A stretch of DNA of 20,446 nt from UBA1738 sp045655325. GTDB lineage: Bacteria; Bacillota; Clostridia; UBA1381. The notes below the pieces were generated by a model that did no database searches, was not told where the DNA came from, and was given only the letters and a program-made list of their open reading frames with translations. A program made the translations under genes and the position numbers. The DNA lies in the NCBI GenBank assembly GCA_045655325.1, contig JAZOOY010000035.1, positions 1 to 20,446 on the forward strand. Direction: 5' to 3'. Positions 7,647 to 14,713 of this stretch are shown here, one piece after another. How positions within the stretch are numbered: position 1 is the first letter of the stretch; each line of letters starts with the position of its first letter.

Positions 7647-8768
7647 TTAGATTGCAGTTCCTTTTGACACAGGAACAGGGTAGGTGTCCTGACCGATAAG
7701 TTGCTTTCCTTTTGAAACTTCAACGTCTTTGTCAAGTACAACATATTCAAGTGTGGAATCTTCACCCACAACTGTAGCTTGCATAAGAACGGAATTCTTT
7801 ACAACTGCACCTTTTTTCACAGCCACATTTCCTGAAAGAACACTGTTTATAACAGTTCCCTCAATCAAACAACCGTCTGCAATGTAAGAGTTAATAACTT
7901 TTGCGTCGCTTCCGTATTTTGTTGGTGGAAGGTCACGGTTTTTAGTGTAAACAGGAAGTTTAGGGTTTTTAAGCATTTCGTCCTGAACTTCCTTTTCAAG
8001 GAACTTCATATTGTTGTTGTAGTATGCTATCATACTGTCAACCTTGTCAACATAGCCGTCGTGTTCATATGCGAACATTCTAAGACCTGTCATCTTCTGT
8101 GCAAGAGCATCCTTGATGAAATCGTGGTTACCACGAGCAGAGCATTCGTCTAAAACACTCTCTAAAAGTGCTCTTTCCATAACGAAAACGTCAATGCCTG
8201 CATTAGTTGTCTTTGGATAGTAAGGACAAACTTCAATATCAGTGATTCTGTTATCCTTGTCAATATCCAAAAGTGTGTAACGAGAAAGTTCTTTTTCTTC
8301 AACGCCGGAAAGGTTTTTATAAATAACAGTAACGTCTGCATTATTTTCAATATGGCTTTCCAAAACCTTTTCAAAGTCGATGTTATAAACACAGTTGCCA
8401 AGAGAAAGGATAACGTATGTTTCACGGCTCTTTCTGATATACTGGCGAATGCCGTTTAGGATATCAAGGTCGCCTCTGATAATTTCTGCAGTATTCTTGT
8501 TACCGATGTTCGGAGGCAAAATGTGAAGACCGTCGTCTTTTCTGTGCAAATCCCACGGAGAACCGCTTCTTAGATGGTCCATAAGTGATGAATAGTTAGC
8601 CTGTGTTGCAACACCGATACGGCGAAGACCTGCTGTTGCCATATTGGAAAGGATAAAGTCAATAATTCTGAATCCGCCTGCCATTGGAAGAGCTGATGCA
8701 CTTCGTACATCTGTAAATGGCGGAATGTTTATATTACTGGCAATTATAATGCCCATTGTATCTCTCAT
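7647..8768 (-). CDS. glgD: Glycogen biosynthesis protein GlgD, non-catalytic ADP-glucose pyrophosphorylase subunit
   Basis: A GlgC homologue found in Firmicutes next to glgC; in characterised cases GlgD alone has little or no activity but forms a heteromer with GlgC and raises its activity. Of 373 residues, the nucleotidyltransferase fold covers about 1-250 and left-handed beta-helix hexapeptide repeats about 285-365. The N terminus keeps the family order (MGIIIASN, LPMAGGFRIIDF, GSPWDLHRK) but lacks the GGQGSRL phosphate-binding loop seen in the neighbouring GlgC. The catalytic-site SGDH motif is replaced by SLGNCVYN (122-129). It starts 15 bases after glgC with an AAAGGGGG SD; a second Met at residue 5 is less well spaced. 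It is the last gene of the operon, with a terminator directly after it. Confidence 0.93.
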   Translation of the reverse strand: MRDTMGIIIASNINIPPFTDVRSASALPMAGGFRIIDFILSNMATAGLRRIGVATQANYSSLMDHLRSGSPWDLHRKDDGLHILPPNIGNKNTAEIIRGDLDILNGIRQYIRKSRETYVILSLGNCVYNIDFEKVLESHIENNADVTVIYKNLSGVEEKELSRYTLLDIDKDNRITDIEVCPYYPKTTNAGIDVFVMERALLESVLDECSARGNHDFIKDALAQKMTGLRMFAYEHDGYVDKVDSMIAYYNNNMKFLEKEVQDEMLKNPKLPVYTKNRDLPPTKYGSDAKVINSYIADGCLIEGTVINSVLSGNVAVKKGAVVKNSVLMQATVVGEDSTLEYVVLDKDVEVSKGKQLIGQDTYPVPVSKGTAI

Positions 8769-8783
8769 TGTTAATTCCCCCTT

Positions 8784-9992
8784 TTAATTTGCTTCAACCA
8801 TTGAGCATTTTGGAATGTCGGATTTTTCTTTAACAGTAGCACCGCCTTCAATAAGCACAAGTCCGTCTGTGCACATAGAAGAAATGTAAGGGCTTGCATC
8901 ATCAGTAGTTTCACCGATTACTGCACCATCTTCAATGACAGCACCCTGACCGATAACCGCTTTTGTAATCTTAACATTATTACCGATTTTAACGTCAGGC
9001 ATAATTACAGAATCGAAAATTTCTGTGCCATCGCCAACGCTAACGCCGGAGAAAATAACGGAATGTGAAACGTTGCCGTAAACGCTACATCCTTGCGCGA
9101 CAGAGCTTTCAATAATCTTTGCATTATCGCCAACATATTGTGGGGCAAGAGCGTTGTTTCTTGAGTAAATGCTCCATGTATCGTCGTAAATATCAAATTT
9201 AGGCGGATTATCAATAAGGTCCATATTTGCTTCCCACAAACTCTGAACAGTACCAACGTCTTTCCAGTAACCTTCAAAACGATAGCTTACCATCTTTTCA
9301 CCGTTCTTAAGCATTGTTGGGATAATGTTCTTACCAAAGTCGTTAGAAGATGCAGGATCACGTTCATCGTCCATAAGGTACTTTTTAAGAATCTGATAAT
9401 CAAAAATGTAAATACCCATTGAAGCGAGGTTGCTCTTTGGATTTTGTGGCTTTTCTTCAAACTCTGTGATAAATCCGTTTTCGTCAACGTTCATAATACC
9501 AAAACGTGGTGCTTCTTCCCAAGGAACAGGCATAACGGCGATAGTAATTGCCGCACCTGATTTCTTATGAGTTTTAAGCATTTCGCCATAGTGCATCTTA
9601 TAGATATGGTCACCGGACAGGATAAGTACGTTATTTGGATTGAAACTATCCAAAAATCCCAGGTTCTGGTAAATAGCGTTTGCAGTACCCTTGTACCATT
9701 CGCCTGCTGCCGCACTCTGATATGGCGGAAGAATATATACGCCACCTCGGTTTCTGTCAAGATCCCAAGGACCGCCGTTTCCAATATATGTGTTTAGTTC
9801 AAGTGGTTGATACTGTGTTAAAACGCCCACAGTGTCAATACCTGAATGAACACAGTTTGATAGAGGGAAATCTATGATTTTGTATTTTCCTCCAAAAGGT
9901 ACAGCCGGCTTGGCTACGTTTTTGGTAAGTGCGCCAAGTCTACTGCCCTGACCGCCTGCCAAAATCATTGCTACACAATCTTTTGCATTCAT
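8784..9992 (-). CDS. glgC: Glucose-1-phosphate adenylyltransferase GlgC (ADP-glucose pyrophosphorylase)
   Basis: Catalyses ATP + glucose-1-phosphate to ADP-glucose + pyrophosphate, the committed step of bacterial glycogen synthesis. The 402 residues have the standard layout: nucleotidyltransferase domain with LAGGQGSRLGALT (11-23), SGDHIYKM (126-133) with the catalytic Asp, FEEKP (178-182) and WKDVGT (243-248, sugar-phosphate site), then left-handed beta-helix repeats from about 290 to 395. The active-site motifs missing in GlgD are all here, so this is the catalytic subunit. Its ATG overlaps the glgB TGA by four bases (ATGA) and its SD (AAAGGAAG) lies in the last glgB codons, which implies translational coupling. 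Family members are usually allosterically controlled, but effectors cannot be read from sequence. Confidence 0.97.
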   Translation of the reverse strand: MNAKDCVAMILAGGQGSRLGALTKNVAKPAVPFGGKYKIIDFPLSNCVHSGIDTVGVLTQYQPLELNTYIGNGGPWDLDRNRGGVYILPPYQSAAAGEWYKGTANAIYQNLGFLDSFNPNNVLILSGDHIYKMHYGEMLKTHKKSGAAITIAVMPVPWEEAPRFGIMNVDENGFITEFEEKPQNPKSNLASMGIYIFDYQILKKYLMDDERDPASSNDFGKNIIPTMLKNGEKMVSYRFEGYWKDVGTVQSLWEANMDLIDNPPKFDIYDDTWSIYSRNNALAPQYVGDNAKIIESSVAQGCSVYGNVSHSVIFSGVSVGDGTEIFDSVIMPDVKIGNNVKITKAVIGQGAVIEDGAVIGETTDDASPYISSMCTDGLVLIEGGATVKEKSDIPKCSMVEAN

Positions 9993-11902
9993 TTAATATC
10001 TTCCTTTCTGGCTTTTTTTAAGTAGATAACAGACAAACCCTTTATATTTACGCTGATTTGGTAAGGTAGTCCCTGTGTATCTTTATTTTTTTTGGTTTTA
10101 TATTTTTTAGAACGGGTAATTGTTGACCCGCCGAAACGTTTCCAGTCAGAGTTTATAATAACCTCGTATTCTCCTGCTTCAGGAACACAGAGGACATAGT
10201 TTTCGCGGCTAACAGGTGTGAAGTTTGCCACAACCACCACGTTTTCGCCATCCTTTGAAGAACGGTAGAATGAAATTACCGAGTTATCTCTGTCCTGTTC
10301 ATTTATCCACTTGAACCCGCTCCAGTCACGCTCAATTTCCCATAGCGCCTTGTTTTCGAGGTAGAAGTGGTTAATTGCTTTTACGTAGTCATGAAGCTTC
10401 TTGTGGTTTTCCATTTCCAAGAGATGCCACTCAAGACCTTCGTCATAACGCCATTCGATGAACTGACCGATTTCGCCACCCATAAACAGCATCTTCTTTC
10501 CCGGAAGTGTCAGGTAGTATCCCAAAAGTGCACGGTAGCCTGCAAATTTTTCTTCATAAGTTCCGTACATCTTGTCAATAAGTGACTTCTTGCCGTGTAC
10601 CACTTCGTCGTGGGATAGTGGAAGAATAAAGTTCTCAGAATATGCGTAAAGCATCAAGAATGTCAGAAGGTCGTGGTTAAATTTTCTGAAATACGGGTCC
10701 ATGGACATATAACGAAGTGTATCGTTCATCCAGCCCATATTCCACTTGTAGTTAAATCCAAGACCACCGTTTTCAACAGCGCCTGTAACCATGCTCCATG
10801 CGGTAGATTCTTCTGCAATCATAAGGATGTTCGGGAATTTTGCGAACATAATTTTATTTAAATTCTGTAAGAATTCAATAGCCTCAAGGTTGTGGTTTCC
10901 GCCATAGATGTTTGGAACCCATTCGCCGTTCTGACGGCTGTAATCACGGTATAGCATTGACGATACGGCGTCAACACGAAGTCCGTCAAAGTGATATTCG
11001 TTCACCCAGAAAAATGCGGATGACAAAAGGAAAGAAACAACTTCGCTTTTTGAATAGTCAAAAACCATAGTTCCCCAGTCCTTGTGTTCACCAAGACGGG
11101 TATCTGCATATTCGTAAGTCGGTGTTCCGTCAAAATGGAAAAGTCCGTGCCTATCTCGTGGGAAATGCGCAGGAACCCAGTCCATAATAACGCCGATGCC
11201 GTTTTCGTGGCACTTATCAACTAAATACATAAGGTCAGCAGGTGTTCCAAAACGGGAAGTTGCTGCAAAGTATCCTGTAACCTGATATCCCCAGGAACCG
11301 TCAAACGGAAATTCGGAGAGTGGCATAAATTCGATGTGGGTGTATCCCATATCAAGAATATATGGAATCAGCTCATCTGCAAGCTCACGATAGGTATATA
11401 AACTTCCGTCTTCGTGAGTTTTCCAGGATGCCACGTGCATTTCGTAAATATTCATTGGCTTGTCGTAAATAGGAGTAGATTCTCTCTTTTTAAGCCATTT
11501 TGCATCGTGCCACTTGTATTTTGGAAGCTCTGCAACAATCGAAGCGGTTTCCGGTCTTAACTGGCAGGAAATCGCCACAGGGTCAGCCTTTAAAACGGTG
11601 TTCCCTTGGGTATCGCAAATAGCATATTTATAAAGAGTGCCCTCTTCTATGTTGTCAAAAAATCCAACCCATACGCCGGTTGAACCCATTTTTGTAAGAG
11701 GCATATCATTCCCTGTCCAACCATTTTTGTCGCAAGCCAAAGAAACGCATGCGGCATTTGGTGCCCATACGGCAAATCGCCATCCTTTATCTATCTTATG
11801 TGGACCAAGCATTTCGTATGCTTTGAAATTTGTGCCCTCGTTATATAAATAAAGTTGAAATTCGCTTATTCCATACCACTCTTTAGGTAGATCTGACTTC
11901 AT
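9989..11902 (-). CDS. glgB: 1,4-alpha-glucan branching enzyme GlgB
   Basis: Cuts alpha-1,4 glucan chains and rejoins them through alpha-1,6 bonds to branch glycogen. The 637 residues comprise an N-terminal beta-sandwich (CBM48-like, about 25-125), the GH13 (beta/alpha)8 barrel (about 145-510) and a C-terminal beta domain (about 535-632). GH13 motifs are intact: DWVPAHF (241-247), GLRVDAVSSM with nucleophile D311, IAEES with the acid/base Glu at 364, and LSHDEVVHG (429-437) with D432. It lacks the long extra N-terminal domain of some enterobacterial GlgB. The SD AGGAGG is eight bases from the ATG, and a strong extended -10 promoter lies upstream. First gene of glgB-glgC-glgD; glycogen synthase (glgA) and phosphorylase (glgP) are not in the window. 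Confidence 0.97.
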   Translation of the reverse strand: MKSDLPKEWYGISEFQLYLYNEGTNFKAYEMLGPHKIDKGWRFAVWAPNAACVSLACDKNGWTGNDMPLTKMGSTGVWVGFFDNIEEGTLYKYAICDTQGNTVLKADPVAISCQLRPETASIVAELPKYKWHDAKWLKKRESTPIYDKPMNIYEMHVASWKTHEDGSLYTYRELADELIPYILDMGYTHIEFMPLSEFPFDGSWGYQVTGYFAATSRFGTPADLMYLVDKCHENGIGVIMDWVPAHFPRDRHGLFHFDGTPTYEYADTRLGEHKDWGTMVFDYSKSEVVSFLLSSAFFWVNEYHFDGLRVDAVSSMLYRDYSRQNGEWVPNIYGGNHNLEAIEFLQNLNKIMFAKFPNILMIAEESTAWSMVTGAVENGGLGFNYKWNMGWMNDTLRYMSMDPYFRKFNHDLLTFLMLYAYSENFILPLSHDEVVHGKKSLIDKMYGTYEEKFAGYRALLGYYLTLPGKKMLFMGGEIGQFIEWRYDEGLEWHLLEMENHKKLHDYVKAINHFYLENKALWEIERDWSGFKWINEQDRDNSVISFYRSSKDGENVVVVANFTPVSRENYVLCVPEAGEYEVIINSDWKRFGGSTITRSKKYKTKKNKDTQGLPYQISVNIKGLSVIYLKKARKEDIK

Positions 11903-11938
11903 TTTGTTGCCTCCTGGTTATAGTTAGTCCTAATTATA

Positions 11939-11967
11939 ATTATATCACACAAATTTTTGGTAGTAAA
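11939..11967 (-). promoter_or_regulatory. glgBCD promoter (extended -10)
   Basis: On the minus strand, TTTACT (-35, 11962-11967) is followed by exactly 17 bases and TATAAT (-10, 11939-11944), with TGA directly before the -10, i.e. the TGnTATAAT extended -10 form. The start site should be near 11932, leaving about 30 bases of leader with the AGGAGG SD. The only glg promoter visible. Confidence 0.82.
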
Positions 11968-12092
11968 GACTAATAAAGTAGATTTTGTTAAGAAAATTTT
12001 GTGCATAATGACAGAAAATGACTAAACTTCTGCATATTCTACATTTTAACCAAAATAAATAAATATTATAGGTAGAGAATTATAATAATTAC

Positions 12093-12121
12093 TTGACAGA
12101 AAGAGGAAAATGCGATAAAAT
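12093..12121 (+). promoter_or_regulatory. rny promoter
   Basis: TTGACA (12093-12098), 17 bases, TAAAAT (12116-12121): a near-consensus housekeeping sigma promoter. The start site should lie near 12128, giving rny a leader of about 140 bases, unusually long compared with the other genes here. Confidence 0.85.
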
Positions 12122-12143
12122 ATTTATGTGCTTGTTATTTCTT

Positions 12144-12184
12144 TAAACTATTTGTTGGGAATGTTGAATTTTCCTAATAGTTTA
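12144..12184 (+). promoter_or_regulatory. Hairpin in the rny 5' leader
   Basis: TAAACTATT (12144-12152) pairs perfectly with AATAGTTTA (12176-12184). Inside, GGGAA (12157-12161) can pair with TTTCC (12170-12174) with one G-U, around an eight-base loop, giving a two-tier stem. No T tract follows, so it is not an intrinsic terminator. A stabilising or regulatory role is inference. Confidence 0.55.
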
Positions 12185-12237
12185 CGAAAAACAATTTTAT
12201 ATAAATGTTTTGAATAAAGTATATTAGATGTATTCAG

Positions 12238-12276
12238 CATCCCCAATTTATATTGAAAAATTAAAAGATGGGGGTG
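12238..12276 (+). promoter_or_regulatory. Possible start-region hairpin of rny
   Basis: CATCCCC (12238-12244) can pair with GGGGGTG (12270-12276), seven pairs including one G-U, across a 25-base A+T-rich loop. The right arm overlaps the last base of the annotated ATG and the only strong SD-like sequence near the gene, so pairing would hide the ribosome-binding region. Prediction by eye only. Confidence 0.4.
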
Positions 12277-13839
12277 GACGAGATAGACACAATAAGACTA
12301 GTACTTATCGTTGTGGCGGCAGTGCTTGCTTTACTTAATATCGCATCTTTCTTTATGGGAATTGCATACAGAAAGAGAATTGCTGAAGCTGAAATTGGTT
12401 CTGCAGAAGAAAAGGCAAAGAACATTTTGGAAACAGCAAGAAAAGATGCTAAAGCAAAGGCAAGAGAAATGATGCTTGAAGCAAAAGAAGAAAATCATAA
12501 GCTAAGAGCAGCTCTTGATGCGGAAATGAAAGATCGCCGTCGCGAGATATCAAACCAGGAAAACAGAATTAACCAAAAAGAAGAAAATCTTGAAAGAAAA
12601 AATGAAGCTCTTGAGAAAAAGGAACAGACCTTAAATCAAAAGATTAAGGAAAATGACGAAAAGAGCGCAGAGCTTGCAAAGATCAAAGAACAGCAGATGG
12701 CACAGCTTGAAAAGATTTCAGGAATGTCACAGGCTGAAGCAAAGGCTGCATTAATTCGTGATATTGAACAGGAAGCACGTCACGAAGCGGCAATTATGGT
12801 TAAAGAAATTGAGCAGGAAGCAAAAGACACAGCAGAAAAGAAAGCAAAGAACATAGTAGCGACATCCATTCAGAAGATAGCAGCAGATCACGTTTCAGAA
12901 ACAACTGTTTCTGTTGTAGCATTGCCTTCTGATGAAATGAAGGGTAGAATCATCGGCCGTGAGGGTCGAAACATCCGTACTATCGAAACAATGACAGGTG
13001 TTGACCTTATCATTGACGATACTCCGGAAGCAGTTATCCTTTCAAGCTTTGACCCTGTAAGACGTGAGATTGCCCGTCTTTCACTTGAAAAGCTTATTAC
13101 TGACGGACGAATTCATCCGGCACGTATCGAAGAAATTGTTGAAAAGTCTAAAAAAGAAGTTGAGCAGACCATTAAGCAGGAAGGTGAAGCAGCAACATTT
13201 GAAACAGGTGTTCACGGACTTCATCCTGAGCTTATCAAACTTCTTGGTCGCCTAAAATACAGAACCAGCTATGGTCAGAACGTACTTCGCCATTCAATCG
13301 AAGTTGCTCACTTAGCAGGCGTTATGGCAGGCGAACTTGGTATTGATGTTGCACTTGCAAAACGTGCAGGTCTTCTTCACGATATCGGTAAGGCAGTTGA
13401 CCACGAAATCGAAGGATCACACGTTACAATCGGTGCAGATATCACCAAAAAGTACAAGGAAAACAATGATGTTATCCACGCAATTATGGCGCACCACGGT
13501 GACGTTGATGCACAGACAATTGTTGCACAGCTAGTTCAGGCAGCAGACGCAATTTCCGCTGCAAGACCAGGTGCAAGACGTGAAAACATCGAAACATACA
13601 TTAAGCGCTTAGAAAAGCTTGAAGAAATTGCAAACAGCTTTAATGGCGTTGAAAAATCATTTGCTATTCAGGCAGGCCGTGAAGTTAGAATCATGGTTAA
13701 GCCGGAAGTTGTAAACGATGAAGGTATGATTTTAGTTGCAAAGGATATTGTTAAGAAGATTGAATCTGAACTTGAATATCCGGGCCAGATTAAGATCAGC
13801 TTAATCCGTGAAACAAGAGCAGTTGATTTTGCAAAATAA
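12268..13839 (+). CDS. rny: Ribonuclease Y
   Basis: Membrane-anchored endoribonuclease that starts decay of many mRNAs in Firmicutes. The 523 residues fit the family: one N-terminal membrane segment (about 9-32), a long charged coiled coil (about 37-195), a KH RNA-binding domain with GRIIGREGRNIR (226-237), and an HD phosphohydrolase domain with LLHDIGK (369-375), H371 and D372 being the metal-binding pair. The C-terminal domain ends normally. The start is uncertain. The ATG at 12268 has no spaced SD; a strong SD-like GGGGGTGG (12270-12277) lies inside the ORF and would suit the ATA codon at 12283, still upstream of the membrane segment. It has its own promoter and a ~140-base leader, and a hairpin separates it from ymdB. 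Confidence 0.97.
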   Translation: MGVDEIDTIRLVLIVVAAVLALLNIASFFMGIAYRKRIAEAEIGSAEEKAKNILETARKDAKAKAREMMLEAKEENHKLRAALDAEMKDRRREISNQENRINQKEENLERKNEALEKKEQTLNQKIKENDEKSAELAKIKEQQMAQLEKISGMSQAEAKAALIRDIEQEARHEAAIMVKEIEQEAKDTAEKKAKNIVATSIQKIAADHVSETTVSVVALPSDEMKGRIIGREGRNIRTIETMTGVDLIIDDTPEAVILSSFDPVRREIARLSLEKLITDGRIHPARIEEIVEKSKKEVEQTIKQEGEAATFETGVHGLHPELIKLLGRLKYRTSYGQNVLRHSIEVAHLAGVMAGELGIDVALAKRAGLLHDIGKAVDHEIEGSHVTIGADITKKYKENNDVIHAIMAHHGDVDAQTIVAQLVQAADAISAARPGARRENIETYIKRLEKLEEIANSFNGVEKSFAIQAGREVRIMVKPEVVNDEGMILVAKDIVKKIESELEYPGQIKISLIRETRAVDFAK

Positions 13840-13848
13840 TATTTATAA

Positions 13849-13881
13849 AAAAACGGTTATCTTAAAAGGGTAACCGTTTTT
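13849..13881 (+). terminator. Terminator or attenuator between rny and ymdB
   Basis: AAAAACGGTTATC (13849-13861) pairs with GGTAACCGTTTTT (13869-13881) over 13 bp with one G-U, with a seven-base loop; the final five Ts form both stem and T tract. It lies 10 bases after the rny stop and 22 before ymdB. The T tract is short, so partial read-through is plausible. Confidence 0.82.
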
Positions 13882-13903
13882 AAACTTAGAAAGAGGTCTT
13901 TAT

Positions 13904-14680
13904 ATGAAGATTCTTACAATAGGCGATATATTCGGTAGAATTGGCCGTGACAGCGTTTTCACCGCCCTTGACCGAATGGGTGGTAGCGTTGATTTTATCA
14001 TCGCAAATGCGGAAAATGCGGCTCACGGACGTGGTCTTACAAAACCTGTCTATGAGGAGCTTAAAAGCGTGGGTATAAACGTTTTCACCATGGGTAACCA
14101 CGTATGGGGATGCCCTGATATTGAAAGTGTTATGCGTTATAATGACGATGTAATCCGCCCTGCAAACTTTGAGGGCGATATCCCGGGTACAGGTAGCACA
14201 GTAATTACTGCGAAAAACGGAGTTCGTGTTGGGGTTATAAACCTTATCGGCAGAACCTATATGCAAGGCCCTATTGCATCGCCGTTTCTTGTGGCAGACA
14301 GCGAGATAGAAAAGCTAAAGGGCAAGGCAGACGTGATTTTAGTTGATTTTCACGCCGAAGCAACCAGCGAAAAAATGGCGCTTGGCTATTACCTTGACGG
14401 CAGAGTTTCTGCTGTATTTGGTACTCATACTCATATACAAACTGCAGACGCTAAAGTTCTGCCAAAGGGCACAGGATACATCACCGACCTTGGAATGACA
14501 GGCCCTGAACATTCCGTTTTAGGACTTGACAAGAACACCATTATCAAGCGTTTTGTAAATGGAATGCCACAAAAGTTCACTGTGGCAACAGGCAAGGGTC
14601 AGTTCTCGGGTGCAATATTTGATATTGACGAAGAAACAGGCAAAACGATTAGCGTAGAGAGAATTTATAAAGAACTATAA
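13904..14680 (+). CDS. ymdB: YmdB-family metallophosphoesterase (cyclic-nucleotide phosphodiesterase)
   Basis: Dinuclear-metal phosphoesterase; the Bacillus subtilis homologue hydrolyses 2',3'- and 3',5'-cyclic nucleotides and affects biofilm and motility gene choice. The 258 residues are close to the family length. All expected metal and active-site residues are visible: D8 in GDIFGRIGR, E37 and N38 in NAENAAHG, N65 and H66 in MGNHVWG, H150 in VDFHAEATSEK, and H175/H177 in FGTHTHIQTAD. An AGAGG SD precedes the ATG. It follows rny, the same order as in B. subtilis, where a functional link has been proposed. I see no strong promoter in the 64-base gap, so expression may come from read-through of the rny terminator. 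Confidence 0.95.
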   Translation: MKILTIGDIFGRIGRDSVFTALDRMGGSVDFIIANAENAAHGRGLTKPVYEELKSVGINVFTMGNHVWGCPDIESVMRYNDDVIRPANFEGDIPGTGSTVITAKNGVRVGVINLIGRTYMQGPIASPFLVADSEIEKLKGKADVILVDFHAEATSEKMALGYYLDGRVSAVFGTHTHIQTADAKVLPKGTGYITDLGMTGPEHSVLGLDKNTIIKRFVNGMPQKFTVATGKGQFSGAIFDIDEETGKTISVERIYKEL

Positions 14681-14713
14681 AAAAAGAACTGAACTTTTTG
14701 TTCAGTTCTTTTT
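14681..14713. terminator. Bidirectional terminator between ymdB and the MFS transporter gene
   Basis: A perfect 14-bp stem, AAAAAGAACTGAAC (14681-14694) with GTTCAGTTCTTTTT (14700-14713), with a five-T loop. It starts immediately after the ymdB stop. On the minus strand it contains the last codons and TGA stop of the MFS gene, so it serves both converging genes. Confidence 0.93.

Larger units (their letters stand above)
11903..12267. other. Divergent intergenic region between glgB and rny (365 bp)
   Basis: A+T-rich region with no credible ORF. It holds the glgB promoter on the minus strand (about 11939-11967), an rny promoter on the plus strand (12093-12121) and about 140 bases of structured rny leader. 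Between the two promoters (about 11968-12092) I see no further gene, terminator or clear operator. Confidence 0.8.

Noticed and set aside
7263..7667. 134-codon plus-strand ORF opposite the PepSY gene
   Set aside because: It is antisense to a clear lipoprotein gene, runs through that gene's promoter and the glgD terminator, and resembles no family I know.
11903..12267. Small RNA gene in the divergent glgB-rny gap
   Set aside because: The promoter and hairpin there are explained by the rny leader; no terminator follows the hairpin before the rny start.
13886..14266. 126-codon minus-strand ORF opposite ymdB
   Set aside because: Shadow of ymdB, whose metal-binding motifs are all intact on the plus strand; no SD or family features.
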